Shown here: positions 1 to 8,769 of the stretch, piece by piece
Layout of the letters: each line of letters opens with the position of its first letter
How positions within the stretch are numbered: the stretch's first letter is position 1
Assembly: GCA_963819755.1 (NCBI GenBank)
Contig: CAWFXB010000002.1
Coordinates: 558,001-622,000 of the forward strand
Origin: VRUE01 sp963819755
GTDB lineage: Bacteria > Actinomycetota > Thermoleophilia > Solirubrobacterales > 70-9
Direction: 5' to 3'
DNA length: 64,000 nt
Position numbers and translations under genes: made by a program
Notes under the pieces: model-generated
Databases searched by the model: none
What the model was told of the DNA's origin: nothing
The model's input: only the letters and a program-made list of their open reading frames with translations

Positions 1-258
1 CGCTCGGAGTACTACGACCTGATGCGTCGCGAGTCGATGCCAGCGGAGGAGTTGATGGGGCGGCGGATGGAAATCGGCGTCGTCGCCGTGCTCGGGCAGC
101 TGCGCGCGAAGCGCAACTGGCACCGGATCATGCGCGAGTGGATCTACGCCGACCCGCCCGCAACCGAGCTGGGCGAGCAGGAGTGGGAGTACTTCGAGGG
201 AAGAGGCGTGAGGCAGACCCCGATTGTCGAGCGATCCCTGGAAGGAGATCAGCGATGA
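1..258 (+). CDS. C-terminal fragment, possible ABC1/AarF/UbiB-family kinase
   Basis: The reading frame is open from base 1 to the TGA at 256-258, so only the last 85 residues of a longer protein are present. The tail has the pattern RRMEIGVVAVLGQLRA followed by NWHRIMREW and ends in an acidic, aromatic stretch. This resembles the C-terminal helices of actinobacterial ABC1 (AarF/UbiB) atypical kinases, but the kinase core lies outside the window, so the family call is a recollection of tail similarity rather than a domain match. The stop codon overlaps the ATG of the next gene (ATGA at 255-258), so the two are probably translationally coupled. Confidence 0.45.
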   Translation, partial: RSEYYDLMRRESMPAEELMGRRMEIGVVAVLGQLRAKRNWHRIMREWIYADPPATELGEQEWEYFEGRGVRQTPIVERSLEGDQR

Positions 259-1118
259 GCAGGATCAAACGTGGTTGGGCCTTGACGAAGAAGAGCTGGG
301 GAGTGCTGAACAGTCACCGCGAGCTGGCCCGCTTCCCCCTGTACGGGGCGGTCGCCACGATCCCGCTGGCCTTCGTCTTCCTCGGTCCGGGGCTCTATTT
401 CCTGGACAAGGACGTGCTCGCCGGCGCGATCCCGCTGCTGGTGATCGGCGTCTACGTGCTCAGCGTGGTCGGCTTCTACTTCAGCGTCGGCCTCGCGGCT
501 GCCGCCGACATGATCTTTCGCGGCGAGCAAGCGACCGTCAGCGACGGGCTCGCCGTGGCCCGCAGCCGCTTTTCCCAGATCTGCGGCTGGGCGGCGGTCT
601 CGACCGCGATCAGCGTGCTGATGGGGGCACTGGAGAACCAGGGCGGCATCGCCGGGACGATCGCCGCGCGGCTGGTCGGCATGGCCTGGTCGCTGGTCAC
701 TTTCCTCGCCGTGCCCGTGATCGCGATCGAGGGCACCGGGCCGTTCGAGACGTTGAAGCGCTCGGCACACCTGTTCAAATCACGCTGGGGCGCGCAGATC
801 ACCGGCAACATCGCGATCGGCGGCGCAATCTTCTTCTTCGGCGTGCTGCCAAGCGCGATCGTCATCGCGGCGGGCGTCGTCGTCTGGGCCTCGGCCAGCT
901 TCGCCGGCGCCCTGCTGGTCGTCATCGGCGCCATTGGCCTCGCCATCTCCCTGCTGATCAGCAAAGCGCTGAGCGGCATCTTCGGCGTCGCCCTCTACCG
1001 CTACACGCTCGACGGCCAGGCGGTCGGCGGCTTCAGCGCCGAGGACATGGAGTCGGCCGTGAAGATCAAGAAGGGCGGCCGCAACGCGCCGCCGACGGCG
1101 ACGCCCGGCACGGTCTGA
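255..1118 (+). CDS. DUF6159-type polytopic membrane protein
   Basis: This is a 287-residue integral membrane protein of unknown function. It starts MSRIKRGWALTKKSW and has about six hydrophobic segments, in pairs near residues 30-75, 110-165 and 190-250, with a conserved-looking LKRSAHLFKSRWG turn between them. The layout and N-terminus fit the DUF6159 family. The ATG at 255 was chosen because GGAGAT lies 6 nt upstream and because it overlaps the previous stop. An in-frame start at 138 would run inside the upstream gene. A perfect 13-bp inverted repeat follows the stop and separates it from the convergent glycerophosphodiesterase gene. Confidence 0.75.
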   Translation: MSRIKRGWALTKKSWGVLNSHRELARFPLYGAVATIPLAFVFLGPGLYFLDKDVLAGAIPLLVIGVYVLSVVGFYFSVGLAAAADMIFRGEQATVSDGLAVARSRFSQICGWAAVSTAISVLMGALENQGGIAGTIAARLVGMAWSLVTFLAVPVIAIEGTGPFETLKRSAHLFKSRWGAQITGNIAIGGAIFFFGVLPSAIVIAAGVVVWASASFAGALLVVIGAIGLAISLLISKALSGIFGVALYRYTLDGQAVGGFSAEDMESAVKIKKGGRNAPPTATPGTV

Positions 1119-1127
1119 ATCACTGCG

Positions 1128-1165
1128 TCCGACATTGACCACACCCCACTGGGGTCAATGTCGGA
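1128..1165. terminator. Hairpin between convergent genes, no U-tract
   Basis: TCCGACATTGACC at 1128-1140 is repeated as an exact reverse complement at 1153-1165 with a 12-nt loop. It sits 9 nt after the DUF6159 stop and overlaps the last codons of the convergent gene. There is no T-run on either side, so it is a likely bidirectional transcript-end structure but not a textbook intrinsic terminator. Confidence 0.5.
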
Positions 1166-1880
1166 TGCGCTCGAAGAGGCGGGGGTCGTTGGAGCAGATG
1201 CCGTCGACGCCGGCGCGGACCAGCTTCTGCATGCGGGGGAGGTCGTCGACGGTCCAGGCGATCAGCTCTACGCGGGCGAGGTCGGTGATCTTGGCCAGCT
1301 GACGGCTGACCAGTGGGTGGTAGACCCACATCGCATCGACGCCCATCTTCGGCAGTTCGCGTGCCGCAAGGCCGGGAAGCCGTTTGCGCATCCAGACAAG
1401 AGCAGCCAGCATCGGCAACTTCGCCCAGCGCTTCGAGTTCCAGTCCTTAGTCACCCTGGGATAGGTCCAGCCGCGCCGCAGGCCCGGCTCCAGCTGGCCG
1501 ATCCTAGCGAGGGTCGAGAGCTCCATGGTCGAGACCATCGCCCGGCTAAGCAGCCTACGCTCGCAGATGGCCGCGACGATCTCCTCCTCCCGCCCGGGCA
1601 ACTTGATGTCGAGGTCGATCTCGACCCTGTCCAGCGGCGGCTTCGTGAAGGCATCGAGCGCTTTCGCCAAGGTCAGCGGCTCGCGCCCTTCCGCGTCATG
1701 CCAGTCGTGGGCGGCGATCAGCGGCGTTCGCTCCGCCGCCTCCAGGCGAGGATGGCCGTCGCGGGTCCAGAGCACGTCGAACTCGATCGTGTCGACGCCC
1801 GCCTCGACCGCCGCGGCGAAGCTCTCCAGCGTGTTGCCGGGGGCGATCAGGCCGGCGCCCTTGTGGCCGACCAGGCGCAG
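1155..1880 (-). CDS. Glycerophosphodiester phosphodiesterase family protein
   Basis: The product is predicted to hydrolyse glycerophosphodiesters to glycerol-3-phosphate plus an alcohol. The N-terminus reads LVGHKGAGLIAPGNTLESF, matching the GHRG...NT signature with the first catalytic histidine. IEFDV supplies the metal-binding acid and AAHDW the second histidine, and the C-terminus ends in a TIM-barrel segment (IAWTVDD, GICSNDP). The first in-frame ATG, GTG or TTG (GTG at 1775) would delete the catalytic GHKG, so the real start is upstream. The best candidate is CTG at 1880, with AGGGA 9 nt upstream. The gene follows prs by about 28 nt on the same strand. A missing base near the 5' end is an alternative explanation. 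Confidence 0.8.
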   Translation of the reverse strand: MRLVGHKGAGLIAPGNTLESFAAAVEAGVDTIEFDVLWTRDGHPRLEAAERTPLIAAHDWHDAEGREPLTLAKALDAFTKPPLDRVEIDLDIKLPGREEEIVAAICERRLLSRAMVSTMELSTLARIGQLEPGLRRGWTYPRVTKDWNSKRWAKLPMLAALVWMRKRLPGLAARELPKMGVDAMWVYHPLVSRQLAKITDLARVELIAWTVDDLPRMQKLVRAGVDGICSNDPRLFERIRH

Positions 1881-1908
1881 CCCGGCTGATCCCTGGGTGG
1901 CCAGGGCG

Positions 1909-2937
1909 CTAGAAGAGCTGGTTCTCGCCGGCGAAGATCTCGGAGACCGAGTCGTCGGTGAAGATGCGGCGGATCGAGTCGGCGAAGGTGCCCGCGGTCG
2001 AGAGCACCGTGATGTTGTCCGGGGCGCCGGGGCGGAGCGGGATCGTGTCGGTGACGACGATCCGCTCGATCGCCGAGCCCGCCAGCCGCTCGTAGGCCGG
2101 ACCGGAGAAGACGCCGTGCGTGGCGCAGGCGATCACCCGCGCGGCGCCCTCGTCGAGCACCGTCTGGGCGGCTGCGCAAAGGGTCCCGGCGGTGTCGATC
2201 ATGTCGTCGACGAGAACCGCGGTCTTGCCTTTGACGTCGCCGACCACGTAGCCGATCTCGGCGACCTGCTGGGCGGGGCGCTCCTTCTCCATCACCGCCC
2301 AGTGGGTGCCGATGCGGCGGGCGAAGTTGCGCGCGGTCTTGACCCGGCCGGCGTCGGGAGAGACGATCACGAGCTCCTCGGTCAGTTCCTGGTCGGCAAA
2401 CCACTGGGTCAGCATCGGCATCGCCGTCATGTGGTCGACCGGGACGTGGAAGAAGCCCTGGACCTGGCCCGCGTGCAGGTCCATGGTGAGGACACGGTCG
2501 GTGCCGACGCCCTCCAGGCACTTGGCCATGATCCGGGCGGAGATCGGCTCGCGCGGGGCGGACTTCTTGTCCTGGCGCGCGTAGCCGTACCAGGGCAGCA
2601 CGGCGATGATGCGGTGCGCGGAGGCGCCCTGGGCGGCGTCGATCATGGTCAACAGCTCGACCAGGGCGTCGTTCGGGGTCATCTCGCTCTGCTCGTTGGC
2701 GCAGGTCGATTGGACGATGAAGACGTCGGCGCCGCGGATCGACTCCTCGTAGCGGCAGTAGACCTCGCCGTTGGCGAAGGTCTTCAGCGTCACCTGGCCG
2801 AGGTCGAGGTCGAGCTTGCCAGCGACCTTGGCGGCCAGCTCCATCGAGCTGCGGCCGCCGAAGACCATCATCCGCTTCGAGTAATCGTGCGGGATGGCGG
2901 TCGGCGCCGCCTCGGGACGCTGCTCGATCGTGCTCAC
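1909..2937 (-). CDS. prs: Ribose-phosphate pyrophosphokinase
   Basis: Prs makes PRPP from ribose-5-phosphate and ATP, feeding nucleotide, histidine, tryptophan and NAD synthesis. The 342-residue protein shows the family pattern: MMVFGGRSS near the N-terminus, VIVSPDAGRVKTARNFA, and the PRPP-binding loop VLVDDMIDTAGTLC around residues 242-255. Length is slightly above the usual 310-320 because of a short N-terminal extension. It starts with GTG at 2937, and that codon overlaps the TGA of glmU (GTGA). This is the conserved glmU-prs gene pair seen in many Gram-positive bacteria. Confidence 0.96.
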   Translation of the reverse strand: MSTIEQRPEAAPTAIPHDYSKRMMVFGGRSSMELAAKVAGKLDLDLGQVTLKTFANGEVYCRYEESIRGADVFIVQSTCANEQSEMTPNDALVELLTMIDAAQGASAHRIIAVLPWYGYARQDKKSAPREPISARIMAKCLEGVGTDRVLTMDLHAGQVQGFFHVPVDHMTAMPMLTQWFADQELTEELVIVSPDAGRVKTARNFARRIGTHWAVMEKERPAQQVAEIGYVVGDVKGKTAVLVDDMIDTAGTLCAAAQTVLDEGAARVIACATHGVFSGPAYERLAGSAIERIVVTDTIPLRPGAPDNITVLSTAGTFADSIRRIFTDDSVSEIFAGENQLF

Positions 2938-4325
2938 GAATCCTCCACACGGGCCCGCGCGGACTTGCCCTCCGCGTAGCCCTCGATGTTCCTCTGGTCG
3001 TTCTCGCTCACTGCTAGCGCCCCCTCGGGGACATCCTTCTTGATCACCGCTCCGGCGCCAGTGTAGGCGGCGTCCCCGACTTGTACCGGGGCGATCAGCA
3101 TCGTGTCAACGCCGAGCCGCACATCGGCGCCGATCGTCGTGCGGTGCTTGCGGAAACCGTCGTAGTTGGCGGTGATCGTGCCGGCGCCCAAATTGCTGCC
3201 CGCGCCGACGTCGGCATCGCCGATGTAGGCGAGATGAGGGACCTTGGCACCCTCGCCGATCTGCGAGTTCTTGATCTCGACGAAGGTGCCGGCCTTGGCG
3301 CCCGCGTCCAGGTGAGCACCGGGACGCAGGTAGGCAAAGGGGCCGACGCTGCAGCCGTCGAGGACGTCGCACTCGACCAGGTAGGAGTGCGGGACCTTCA
3401 CGTTCGCGCCGAGGCGGGTGTCGATCAGCGTGCTGAGCGGGCCGACGACCGAGCCGGTGCCGATCGCAGTGGCCCCACGCAGGCTCGTGCCGGGCTCGAT
3501 CCGGGCGTCGGCGGCGATCTCCACGTCCGCGTCGACCCAGGTCGTGCCGGAATCGACGACCGTGACGCCGGCCAGCATGTGCTTCTCGAGAATTCGGCGG
3601 CGGCCTTCCGTCTCGACCGCGGCCAACTCAGCCCTGTTGTTGACCCCCATCGTCACCGCGAAGTCCTCGGCGCGGTGAGCGGCGACGGAATGGCCGGCCT
3701 CACGCAGGACAGCAAAGACGTCGGTGAGGTAGTACTCGCCCTGGGCGTTGTCATTCGATAGTCCCGCCAGGGCGATCGCGAGCGGCCCCGCATCGAAGGC
3801 GTAGGTCCCGGCGTTGATCTCGCGGATCGCAAGCTCCTCGGCGCCGGCGTCGCCGGCGGCTTTCGCCTCGACCACGCGCTCAACGCCCCCGTCGGCACCG
3901 CGCACGACGCGCCCGTAGCTACCCGGATCGTCGAGCTCGATCGTCATCATCGTCGCGGCGGAGCCGGAAGCGGCGTGCGCCTCGAGGAAGCCGGAGACGA
4001 TCTCGGCGGAGATCAACGGGTGGTCTCCGGAAAGGACGAGAACCGTCCCCGCCGCTTCGATCAGCGGCAGGGCAGCGCGTACGGCGCCCCCGGTGCCGTC
4101 CGGCTGCGGCTGCACGACCGTCTCGACGCCGTCGGGCAGACCGGCGGAGATGTCGATTCCCGGAGAGACGATCGCCGCCACCCGGCCCGCGCCGGCCTCG
4201 CGTGCGGCAAGTATCGGCCAGGCGACCAGCGGCCGCCCACAGACGGGATGGAGCATCTTCGGCGTCGACGAGCGCATGCGGGTGCCCTCGCCCGCCGCCA
4301 TGACGAGCACTAGGGGGGAGCTCAC
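2934..4325 (-). CDS. glmU: Bifunctional GlcN-1-P acetyltransferase / GlcNAc-1-P uridylyltransferase
   Basis: GlmU acetylates glucosamine-1-phosphate and then couples it to UTP, giving UDP-GlcNAc for peptidoglycan. The N-terminal pyrophosphorylase domain opens with LVLVMAAGEGTRMRS (G-x-G-T-R nucleotide loop). The C-terminal half is a left-handed beta-helix of hexapeptide repeats, with YLRPGAHL, VEIKNSQIG and TANYDGFRKH typical of the acetyltransferase site. GTG at 4325 gives 463 residues, close to the usual 456. The choice is supported by a TACGAT -10-like hexamer at 4332-4337, six nt upstream, which predicts a leaderless message. The stop overlaps the prs start. Confidence 0.95.
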   Translation of the reverse strand: MSSPLVLVMAAGEGTRMRSSTPKMLHPVCGRPLVAWPILAAREAGAGRVAAIVSPGIDISAGLPDGVETVVQPQPDGTGGAVRAALPLIEAAGTVLVLSGDHPLISAEIVSGFLEAHAASGSAATMMTIELDDPGSYGRVVRGADGGVERVVEAKAAGDAGAEELAIREINAGTYAFDAGPLAIALAGLSNDNAQGEYYLTDVFAVLREAGHSVAAHRAEDFAVTMGVNNRAELAAVETEGRRRILEKHMLAGVTVVDSGTTWVDADVEIAADARIEPGTSLRGATAIGTGSVVGPLSTLIDTRLGANVKVPHSYLVECDVLDGCSVGPFAYLRPGAHLDAGAKAGTFVEIKNSQIGEGAKVPHLAYIGDADVGAGSNLGAGTITANYDGFRKHRTTIGADVRLGVDTMLIAPVQVGDAAYTGAGAVIKKDVPEGALAVSENDQRNIEGYAEGKSARARVEDS

Positions 4326-4346
4326 CTTAGGATCGTAATGCCGGGG

Positions 4347-4465
4347 GAGCGAGGATGGGGCATCCCTCCGTTTGCTGGGTTTTCGCCACCAGACAGGTAC
4401 AGCTCTCGCTGACCAGCCGGGCGAAAAGAGGACGCCGCGCACTCCGGGATGCCCCATCCTCGCTC
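4347..4465. repeat. 20-bp perfect inverted repeat with a 79-nt loop
   Basis: Bases 4347-4366 (core GGATGGGGCATCCC) are the exact reverse complement of 4446-4465. Inside the loop, TTTTCGCC and GGGCGAAAA form a second inverted pair. It lies just downstream of the DUF308 gene and just upstream of the glmU promoter, so it may end the first transcript. The left arm also covers the predicted glmU -35 region. Confidence 0.6.
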
Positions 4466-4502
4466 TATCAGCTCAAGCGAGAACGGCCGACGCTGGAAAG
4501 CT

Positions 4503-5075
4503 TCAGGAAGAGCGAGCGAGGTCTTTGCCTACTAGAGCTACTGAGGTCAGGGTCCAACCGGCGAAGATCAGGTCTATCCCTACTAGAAGGCCGATTGCCC
4601 AGTCGGCGGAGCTGGGAAACTTGGCCAGTACGAGGATGCCGATCAGGAGGCCGGCGAAGCCGCTTAGGCCCACCAAGCCTGCGCCCTGCTGGCCCCGGCC
4701 GGCGAAGGCGACGAAGATGCGGGTGAGGCCCATGAAGAGGAAGTAGATGCCGAGCACCAGGGTCAGGGTCAGGGTGCCATTGTGCGGTTCGACGATCAGC
4801 CAGAGGCCGACGATGACCGTGAGGAAGGCCCAGAGCAGGCGCAGGACGACCGACCCGATCGAGTGCGCGGTGAACGCGCCGGCGACGAGAAACGCCCCGG
4901 CGATGACCAAGATCCAGCCGATGAAGATCGCCGTGCCGACCGATGCCACCGCGGGCACGACGATCGCCACGCAGCCGACGACTATCGCCAGTACGCCCAC
5001 CGTCATCAGAGCCTTCCAACTGCGCGCCAGCCCGGCGCGTACTTCCGGGTCCAGGGTGGCTCCGCTCATCTCCAT
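4503..5075 (-). CDS. DUF308 (HdeD-like) membrane protein
   Basis: This is a 190-residue protein with six to seven hydrophobic helices and almost no soluble part, matching the DUF308/HdeD family. Its function is unknown; HdeD itself is linked to acid resistance in Escherichia coli. The ATG at 5075 (MEMSGATL) was preferred over the in-frame GTG at 5141 because a good promoter sits directly in front of it: TTGACC at 5106-5111, a 17-nt spacer, TAGGGT at 5083-5088, then seven nt to the ATG. That geometry predicts a leaderless transcript. The longer start would place these promoter elements inside the gene. Confidence 0.75.
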   Translation of the reverse strand: MEMSGATLDPEVRAGLARSWKALMTVGVLAIVVGCVAIVVPAVASVGTAIFIGWILVIAGAFLVAGAFTAHSIGSVVLRLLWAFLTVIVGLWLIVEPHNGTLTLTLVLGIYFLFMGLTRIFVAFAGRGQQGAGLVGLSGFAGLLIGILVLAKFPSSADWAIGLLVGIDLIFAGWTLTSVALVGKDLARSS

Positions 5076-5082
5076 GAAAACG

Positions 5083-5111
5083 ACCCTAAGCCCCTGCCCG
5101 GACGGGGTCAA
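5083..5111 (-). promoter_or_regulatory. Sigma-70-type promoter of the DUF308 gene
   Basis: On the minus strand TTGACC (5111-5106) and TAGGGT (5088-5083) are separated by exactly 17 nt. The start codon follows seven nt after the -10 hexamer, so transcription should begin at or next to the ATG. Confidence 0.6.
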
Positions 5112-5143
5112 CCCCGACGTGGGCGCTACGCTCGTGACCACGA

Positions 5144-5216
5144 TCCGGGGTGGTGTAGTCGGCTAGCACGTCTGGTTTTGGTCCAGGAAGCGAGGGTTCG
5201 AGTCCTTCCCCCGGAA
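5144..5216 (+). tRNA. tRNA-Gln (anticodon UUG)
   Basis: A complete cloverleaf can be folded. The acceptor stem is TCCGGGG (5144-5150) with CCCCGGA (5209-5215) and discriminator A at 5216. The D stem is GTGT with GCAC. The anticodon stem is TCTGG/CCAGG with loop TTTTGGT, placing TTG at positions 34-36. The T stem is GAGGG/CCTTC around the loop TTCGAGT. The variable region is short (AAGC). No CCA is encoded. The gene lies between two leftward protein genes, 10 nt from the 3' end of metH. A TACGCT hexamer at 5127-5132 could be its -10. Confidence 0.93.
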
Positions 5217-5226
5217 CTCGCAATCG

Positions 5227-8200
5227 CTAGCTGACCGGCTCGCGCTCGGGCGGCAGCTGGCCGCCCCGCTCGGTGTCGGCGATCAGTTCGTCCGGGGCCT
5301 TGTCCTCGGGGATGAAGCCGGATTTCATGCCGAAGTAGACGGCCTGAGGATGGTGGGCGACTATCGCCACCGTCGACTGCTCGGGCGTCACGGCGTAGCC
5401 GTCGGAGAGGGTCATGCCGATCTGCTCGAGGTCGAGCAGGCGCCAGACCTTCTCGTGCTCGGACTGGTCCGGACAGGCCGGGTAGCCCCAGGAGTAGCGG
5501 CGACCCTGGTCGGGGTCGATGCCGAGCTCGCGGCGCACCTGGGCGTGCAGCCACTCGGCCAGGCCCTCGGCGGACTGCACGCCGAGGCCGTGGACGAAGA
5601 GCTGTTCGGCGAACTCGCCTTCGCTCTCCAGCCGCTCGATCAGCTCGGTCACCTCGGGGCCGACGGTGACGCCCTGCAGGGCGACGACGTCGCGTTCGCC
5701 ACTCTCCAGCGGGCGGTAGAAGTCGGCCAGGCAGATGCGGTCGTGCTTGGGCTGGCGCGGGAAGACGAGCCGCTCCAGCTCGCGCTCGGGGTCCTCGGGA
5801 TCGAAGACGATCAGCTCGTTGCCCTCCGAGTTGCAGGGGAAGTAGCCGAGCCGTGCCCGCGGGTGAAGGTAGTCCTGCTCGCGCCACATCCGCTCCAGGC
5901 GCGGCGCAAAGCCCTCCTCCTCCCCGTTGCCCTCGATCAGTTCGCGCCAGGCCTCGCCCTTGACGCCTTTGCCGCCCCAGTGCAGCTTGAAGAGCACGTG
6001 GCGGTCGAGGTAGGGGAAAACCTCGTCGAGGTCGATCTCTACCTCGCGAGCGCCCTGGAACGGCGACTCGGGGATCGGGTTGTCGGTGACGGCGGCGGAG
6101 CGCACGCTGGCGTCGCTGGTCGGCGGCGAGTCGTCGACGACGACGGGCTTCTCGCGCAGTGTCTTCGCCTCGGCGTGGATCCGCTCGACCAGCGCCCCGC
6201 GCGCAGCCTCGTCGACCAGCGCGTCCATCGTGTCGAGACCCTGGAAGGCGTCCTTGCAGTAGAAGACCCCGGGCGCGTAGACGTCGTCGGACTCTTTGCC
6301 GTGCGGGTAGAGCGTGCGGCGGCCGAAGTCGCGGTTGATCGCGGCGCCGCCGATCAGCACCGGGAACTCGAGGCCACGCTGGTGCAGCTCCTGGATGCAG
6401 ATCGGCATCTGCTTCGAGGTCGAGACGAGCAGCGCTGAGAGGCCGATCGCGTCGGCCTCGTTCTCGACCGCGGCCTCGATGATCGTCTCGACCGGGACCT
6501 GCTTGCCGAGGTCGACCACGGTGTAGCCGTTGTTGGTGAGGATCGTGTTGACCAGCGACTTGCCGATGTCGTGGACGTCGCCGAACACGGTCGCGATCAC
6601 GACCTTGCCCTTGGTGTGGCCGTCGATCCGGTCGAGGTAGTTCTCCAGCCGCGCCACGGCGCGCTTCATCACTTCGGCCGACTGCAGGACGAAGGGCAGG
6701 ATCAGTTCGCCGGCGCCGAATTTGTCGCCGACCTCCTTCATCGCCGGCAGCAGCACCTCGTTCAGCGTCGGGACGGCGCCGATCTTCTCGTTCGAGCGGT
6801 CGATCCACTCCTCGACCCCGTCCTTCTTGCGGCGCAGGATGTGCCAGTGCAGGGCCTCCTCGGGCTCCATCCCCGCGGTCGGGTCGTCCGCCTCCTCGAC
6901 GGCCTCCTCGCCCTTGGACTCGAAGTGACCGATGAAACGCTCCAGCGCGTCCTCGCGCCGGTTGAAGACGAGGTCGTCGGTCAGCTCGCGCTCCTCATCG
7001 GAGATCTCCGCGTAGGGGGTGATGTGGTTGGGATTGACCATCGCCAGGTCGAGCCCGGCGTCGACGCAGTGGTGGAGGAAAACCGAGTTGAGCACGGCGC
7101 GAGCCGGCTGGCCGACGCCGAAGGAGACGTTGGAGACGCCGAGCGAGGTCTTGACGCCGGGGATCTCGGCCTTGATGCGGCGGATTCCCTCGATCGTCTC
7201 CACGGCCGAGGGCTTCCACTCGTCGTCGCCGGTGGTCAGGGTGAAGGTGAGCGCGTCGAAGATCAGCGCCTCGGGGTCAAGGCCGTGCTTCTCGCAGACC
7301 AGGTCGCGGATCCGCTTGGCGATCTCGACCTTGCGCTCGGCCGTCTTCGCCATGCCGACCTCGTCGATCGTCAGCGCGATCAGAGCCGCCCCGTGGGCCT
7401 TGGCCAGCGGCGCGACGACGTTGGCCTTGTCCTCGCCCGCCTCGAGGTTGATCGAGTTGACGATCGCCCGCCCGGGGATCTTCTCCAGCGCCGCTTCGAT
7501 CACGTTGGGCTCGGTCGAGTCGACCTGGATCGGCGCCGGCTGGGTCAGTGAGATCCGCTCGACCACGGCGACCATCTGCTCGTCCTCGTCGGCGCGCTCG
7601 GTCAGCGCCACGCAGACGTCGAGCACGTGGGCGCCGCCTTCGACCTGGTCTTCGGCGACCTGAACCAGGCCGTCGTAGTCGTCGGCCAACAGCAGCTCCT
7701 TGGCCTTGCGCGAGCCCTGCGAGTTGACCCGCTCGCCGACCAGGGTCGGGCGCGGCTCCTGGACCAGCGGCGTCGAGGTCATCATCGAGGAGACCTCGAT
7801 CGGGCCCGGCGCCGGGCGCTCGCCGGGCACGCGGCCGTCGACCCGCGCGCGGATCGCCGCGATGTGCTCGGGGGTCGTCCCGCAGCAGCCGCCGACGATC
7901 CCGACCGAGTAGCGCTCGACGAACTCGCCCAGCGTCGCGGCCAGCGGCTCGGGCCGTTCGGGGAAGATCGTCTCGCCGTCGGGCCCCTGCAGAGGGAGGC
8001 CGGCGTTGGGGATGCAGTGAACTGGCAGCGGGCTGTGCTCGCCGAGGAAGCGGATCGCCTCGCGCATGTCCTCGGGACCGGTCGAGCAGTTGAGCCCGAT
8101 CACGTCGACGTCGAGCGCGGTCAGCGTCGCCAACACCGCCGATATGTCCGTGCCCAGCAGCATCTTGCCGCCCTGCGGCAGCAGCGAGACGCTGCACTGG

Positions 8201-8760
8201 ATCGGCAGCGTGCGGCCGGTCGCGGCGAATGCCTCACGGGCGCCGAAGATCGACGCCTTGACCTCGAGGATGTCCTGCGCGGTCTCGATGATGATCAGGT
8301 CGGCGCCTCCCTCGACCAGGCCCTTCGCCTGCTCGGCGAAGACCTCGACCAGCTTGCGGAAGGAGATGTCGCCCAGGGTCGGGTCGTCGGACGCGGGCAG
8401 GAAGCCGGTCGGCCCGATCGAGCCGGCGACGAAGCGATCCTCGCCCGCCGCCTTGCGGGCGATCTGCGCCGCCTTGACGTTGATCTCGTGCGTGTGCTCG
8501 CCCAGCCCCCACTCCTCGAGCTTCAGCCGCGAGCCCTGGAAGCTGTCGGTCTCGACCACCTCGGCGCCGGCCTCGAGCATCGAGGCATGGACGCCCTCGA
8601 TCACGTCGGGGCGGTTGAGGACCAGCGCCTCGTGGCATTTGCCGAGCAGGCCGCCGTAGTCCTCCTGGGTCAGGTCGAATTGCTCCAGGGTCGCGCCCAT
8701 GCCGCCGTCGAAGACGACGACGCGTTCCCTGGTCGCAGCTATGTAGTCGCGCTCGGGCAT
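5227..8760 (-). CDS. metH: Cobalamin-dependent methionine synthase
   Basis: MetH moves a methyl group from 5-methyltetrahydrofolate to homocysteine through cobalamin. All four modules are present in 1177 residues: the homocysteine/zinc barrel (about 1-320) with GGCCGTTPEH near residue 292 carrying the zinc cysteine pair; the pterin-binding barrel (about 340-610, starting near ERVNSQGSRK); the cobalamin cap and binding domain with the ligand motif DVHDIG near residue 727; and the C-terminal SAM-dependent reactivation domain (about 870-1177, with YFGMKSGFIP). It is transcribed divergently from tatD. The 95-nt leader region holds a symmetric promoter and is too small for a cobalamin or SAM riboswitch. 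Confidence 0.97.
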   Translation of the reverse strand: MPERDYIAATRERVVVFDGGMGATLEQFDLTQEDYGGLLGKCHEALVLNRPDVIEGVHASMLEAGAEVVETDSFQGSRLKLEEWGLGEHTHEINVKAAQIARKAAGEDRFVAGSIGPTGFLPASDDPTLGDISFRKLVEVFAEQAKGLVEGGADLIIIETAQDILEVKASIFGAREAFAATGRTLPIQCSVSLLPQGGKMLLGTDISAVLATLTALDVDVIGLNCSTGPEDMREAIRFLGEHSPLPVHCIPNAGLPLQGPDGETIFPERPEPLAATLGEFVERYSVGIVGGCCGTTPEHIAAIRARVDGRVPGERPAPGPIEVSSMMTSTPLVQEPRPTLVGERVNSQGSRKAKELLLADDYDGLVQVAEDQVEGGAHVLDVCVALTERADEDEQMVAVVERISLTQPAPIQVDSTEPNVIEAALEKIPGRAIVNSINLEAGEDKANVVAPLAKAHGAALIALTIDEVGMAKTAERKVEIAKRIRDLVCEKHGLDPEALIFDALTFTLTTGDDEWKPSAVETIEGIRRIKAEIPGVKTSLGVSNVSFGVGQPARAVLNSVFLHHCVDAGLDLAMVNPNHITPYAEISDEERELTDDLVFNRREDALERFIGHFESKGEEAVEEADDPTAGMEPEEALHWHILRRKKDGVEEWIDRSNEKIGAVPTLNEVLLPAMKEVGDKFGAGELILPFVLQSAEVMKRAVARLENYLDRIDGHTKGKVVIATVFGDVHDIGKSLVNTILTNNGYTVVDLGKQVPVETIIEAAVENEADAIGLSALLVSTSKQMPICIQELHQRGLEFPVLIGGAAINRDFGRRTLYPHGKESDDVYAPGVFYCKDAFQGLDTMDALVDEAARGALVERIHAEAKTLREKPVVVDDSPPTSDASVRSAAVTDNPIPESPFQGAREVEIDLDEVFPYLDRHVLFKLHWGGKGVKGEAWRELIEGNGEEEGFAPRLERMWREQDYLHPRARLGYFPCNSEGNELIVFDPEDPERELERLVFPRQPKHDRICLADFYRPLESGERDVVALQGVTVGPEVTELIERLESEGEFAEQLFVHGLGVQSAEGLAEWLHAQVRRELGIDPDQGRRYSWGYPACPDQSEHEKVWRLLDLEQIGMTLSDGYAVTPEQSTVAIVAHHPQAVYFGMKSGFIPEDKAPDELIADTERGGQLPPEREPVS

Positions 8761-8769
8761 GGATGAAAG

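Noticed and set aside
5144..5216. tRNA gene as an integration site for a mobile element
   Set aside because: No second copy of the tRNA 3' end and no integrase are seen in the window; flanking genes are housekeeping.
5227..8766. Long open frames antisense to metH, prs, glmU, groL and other genes
   Set aside because: They are compositional shadows of GC-rich codons: low-complexity Arg/Ala/Asp-rich products with no family signatures, opposite well-supported genes.
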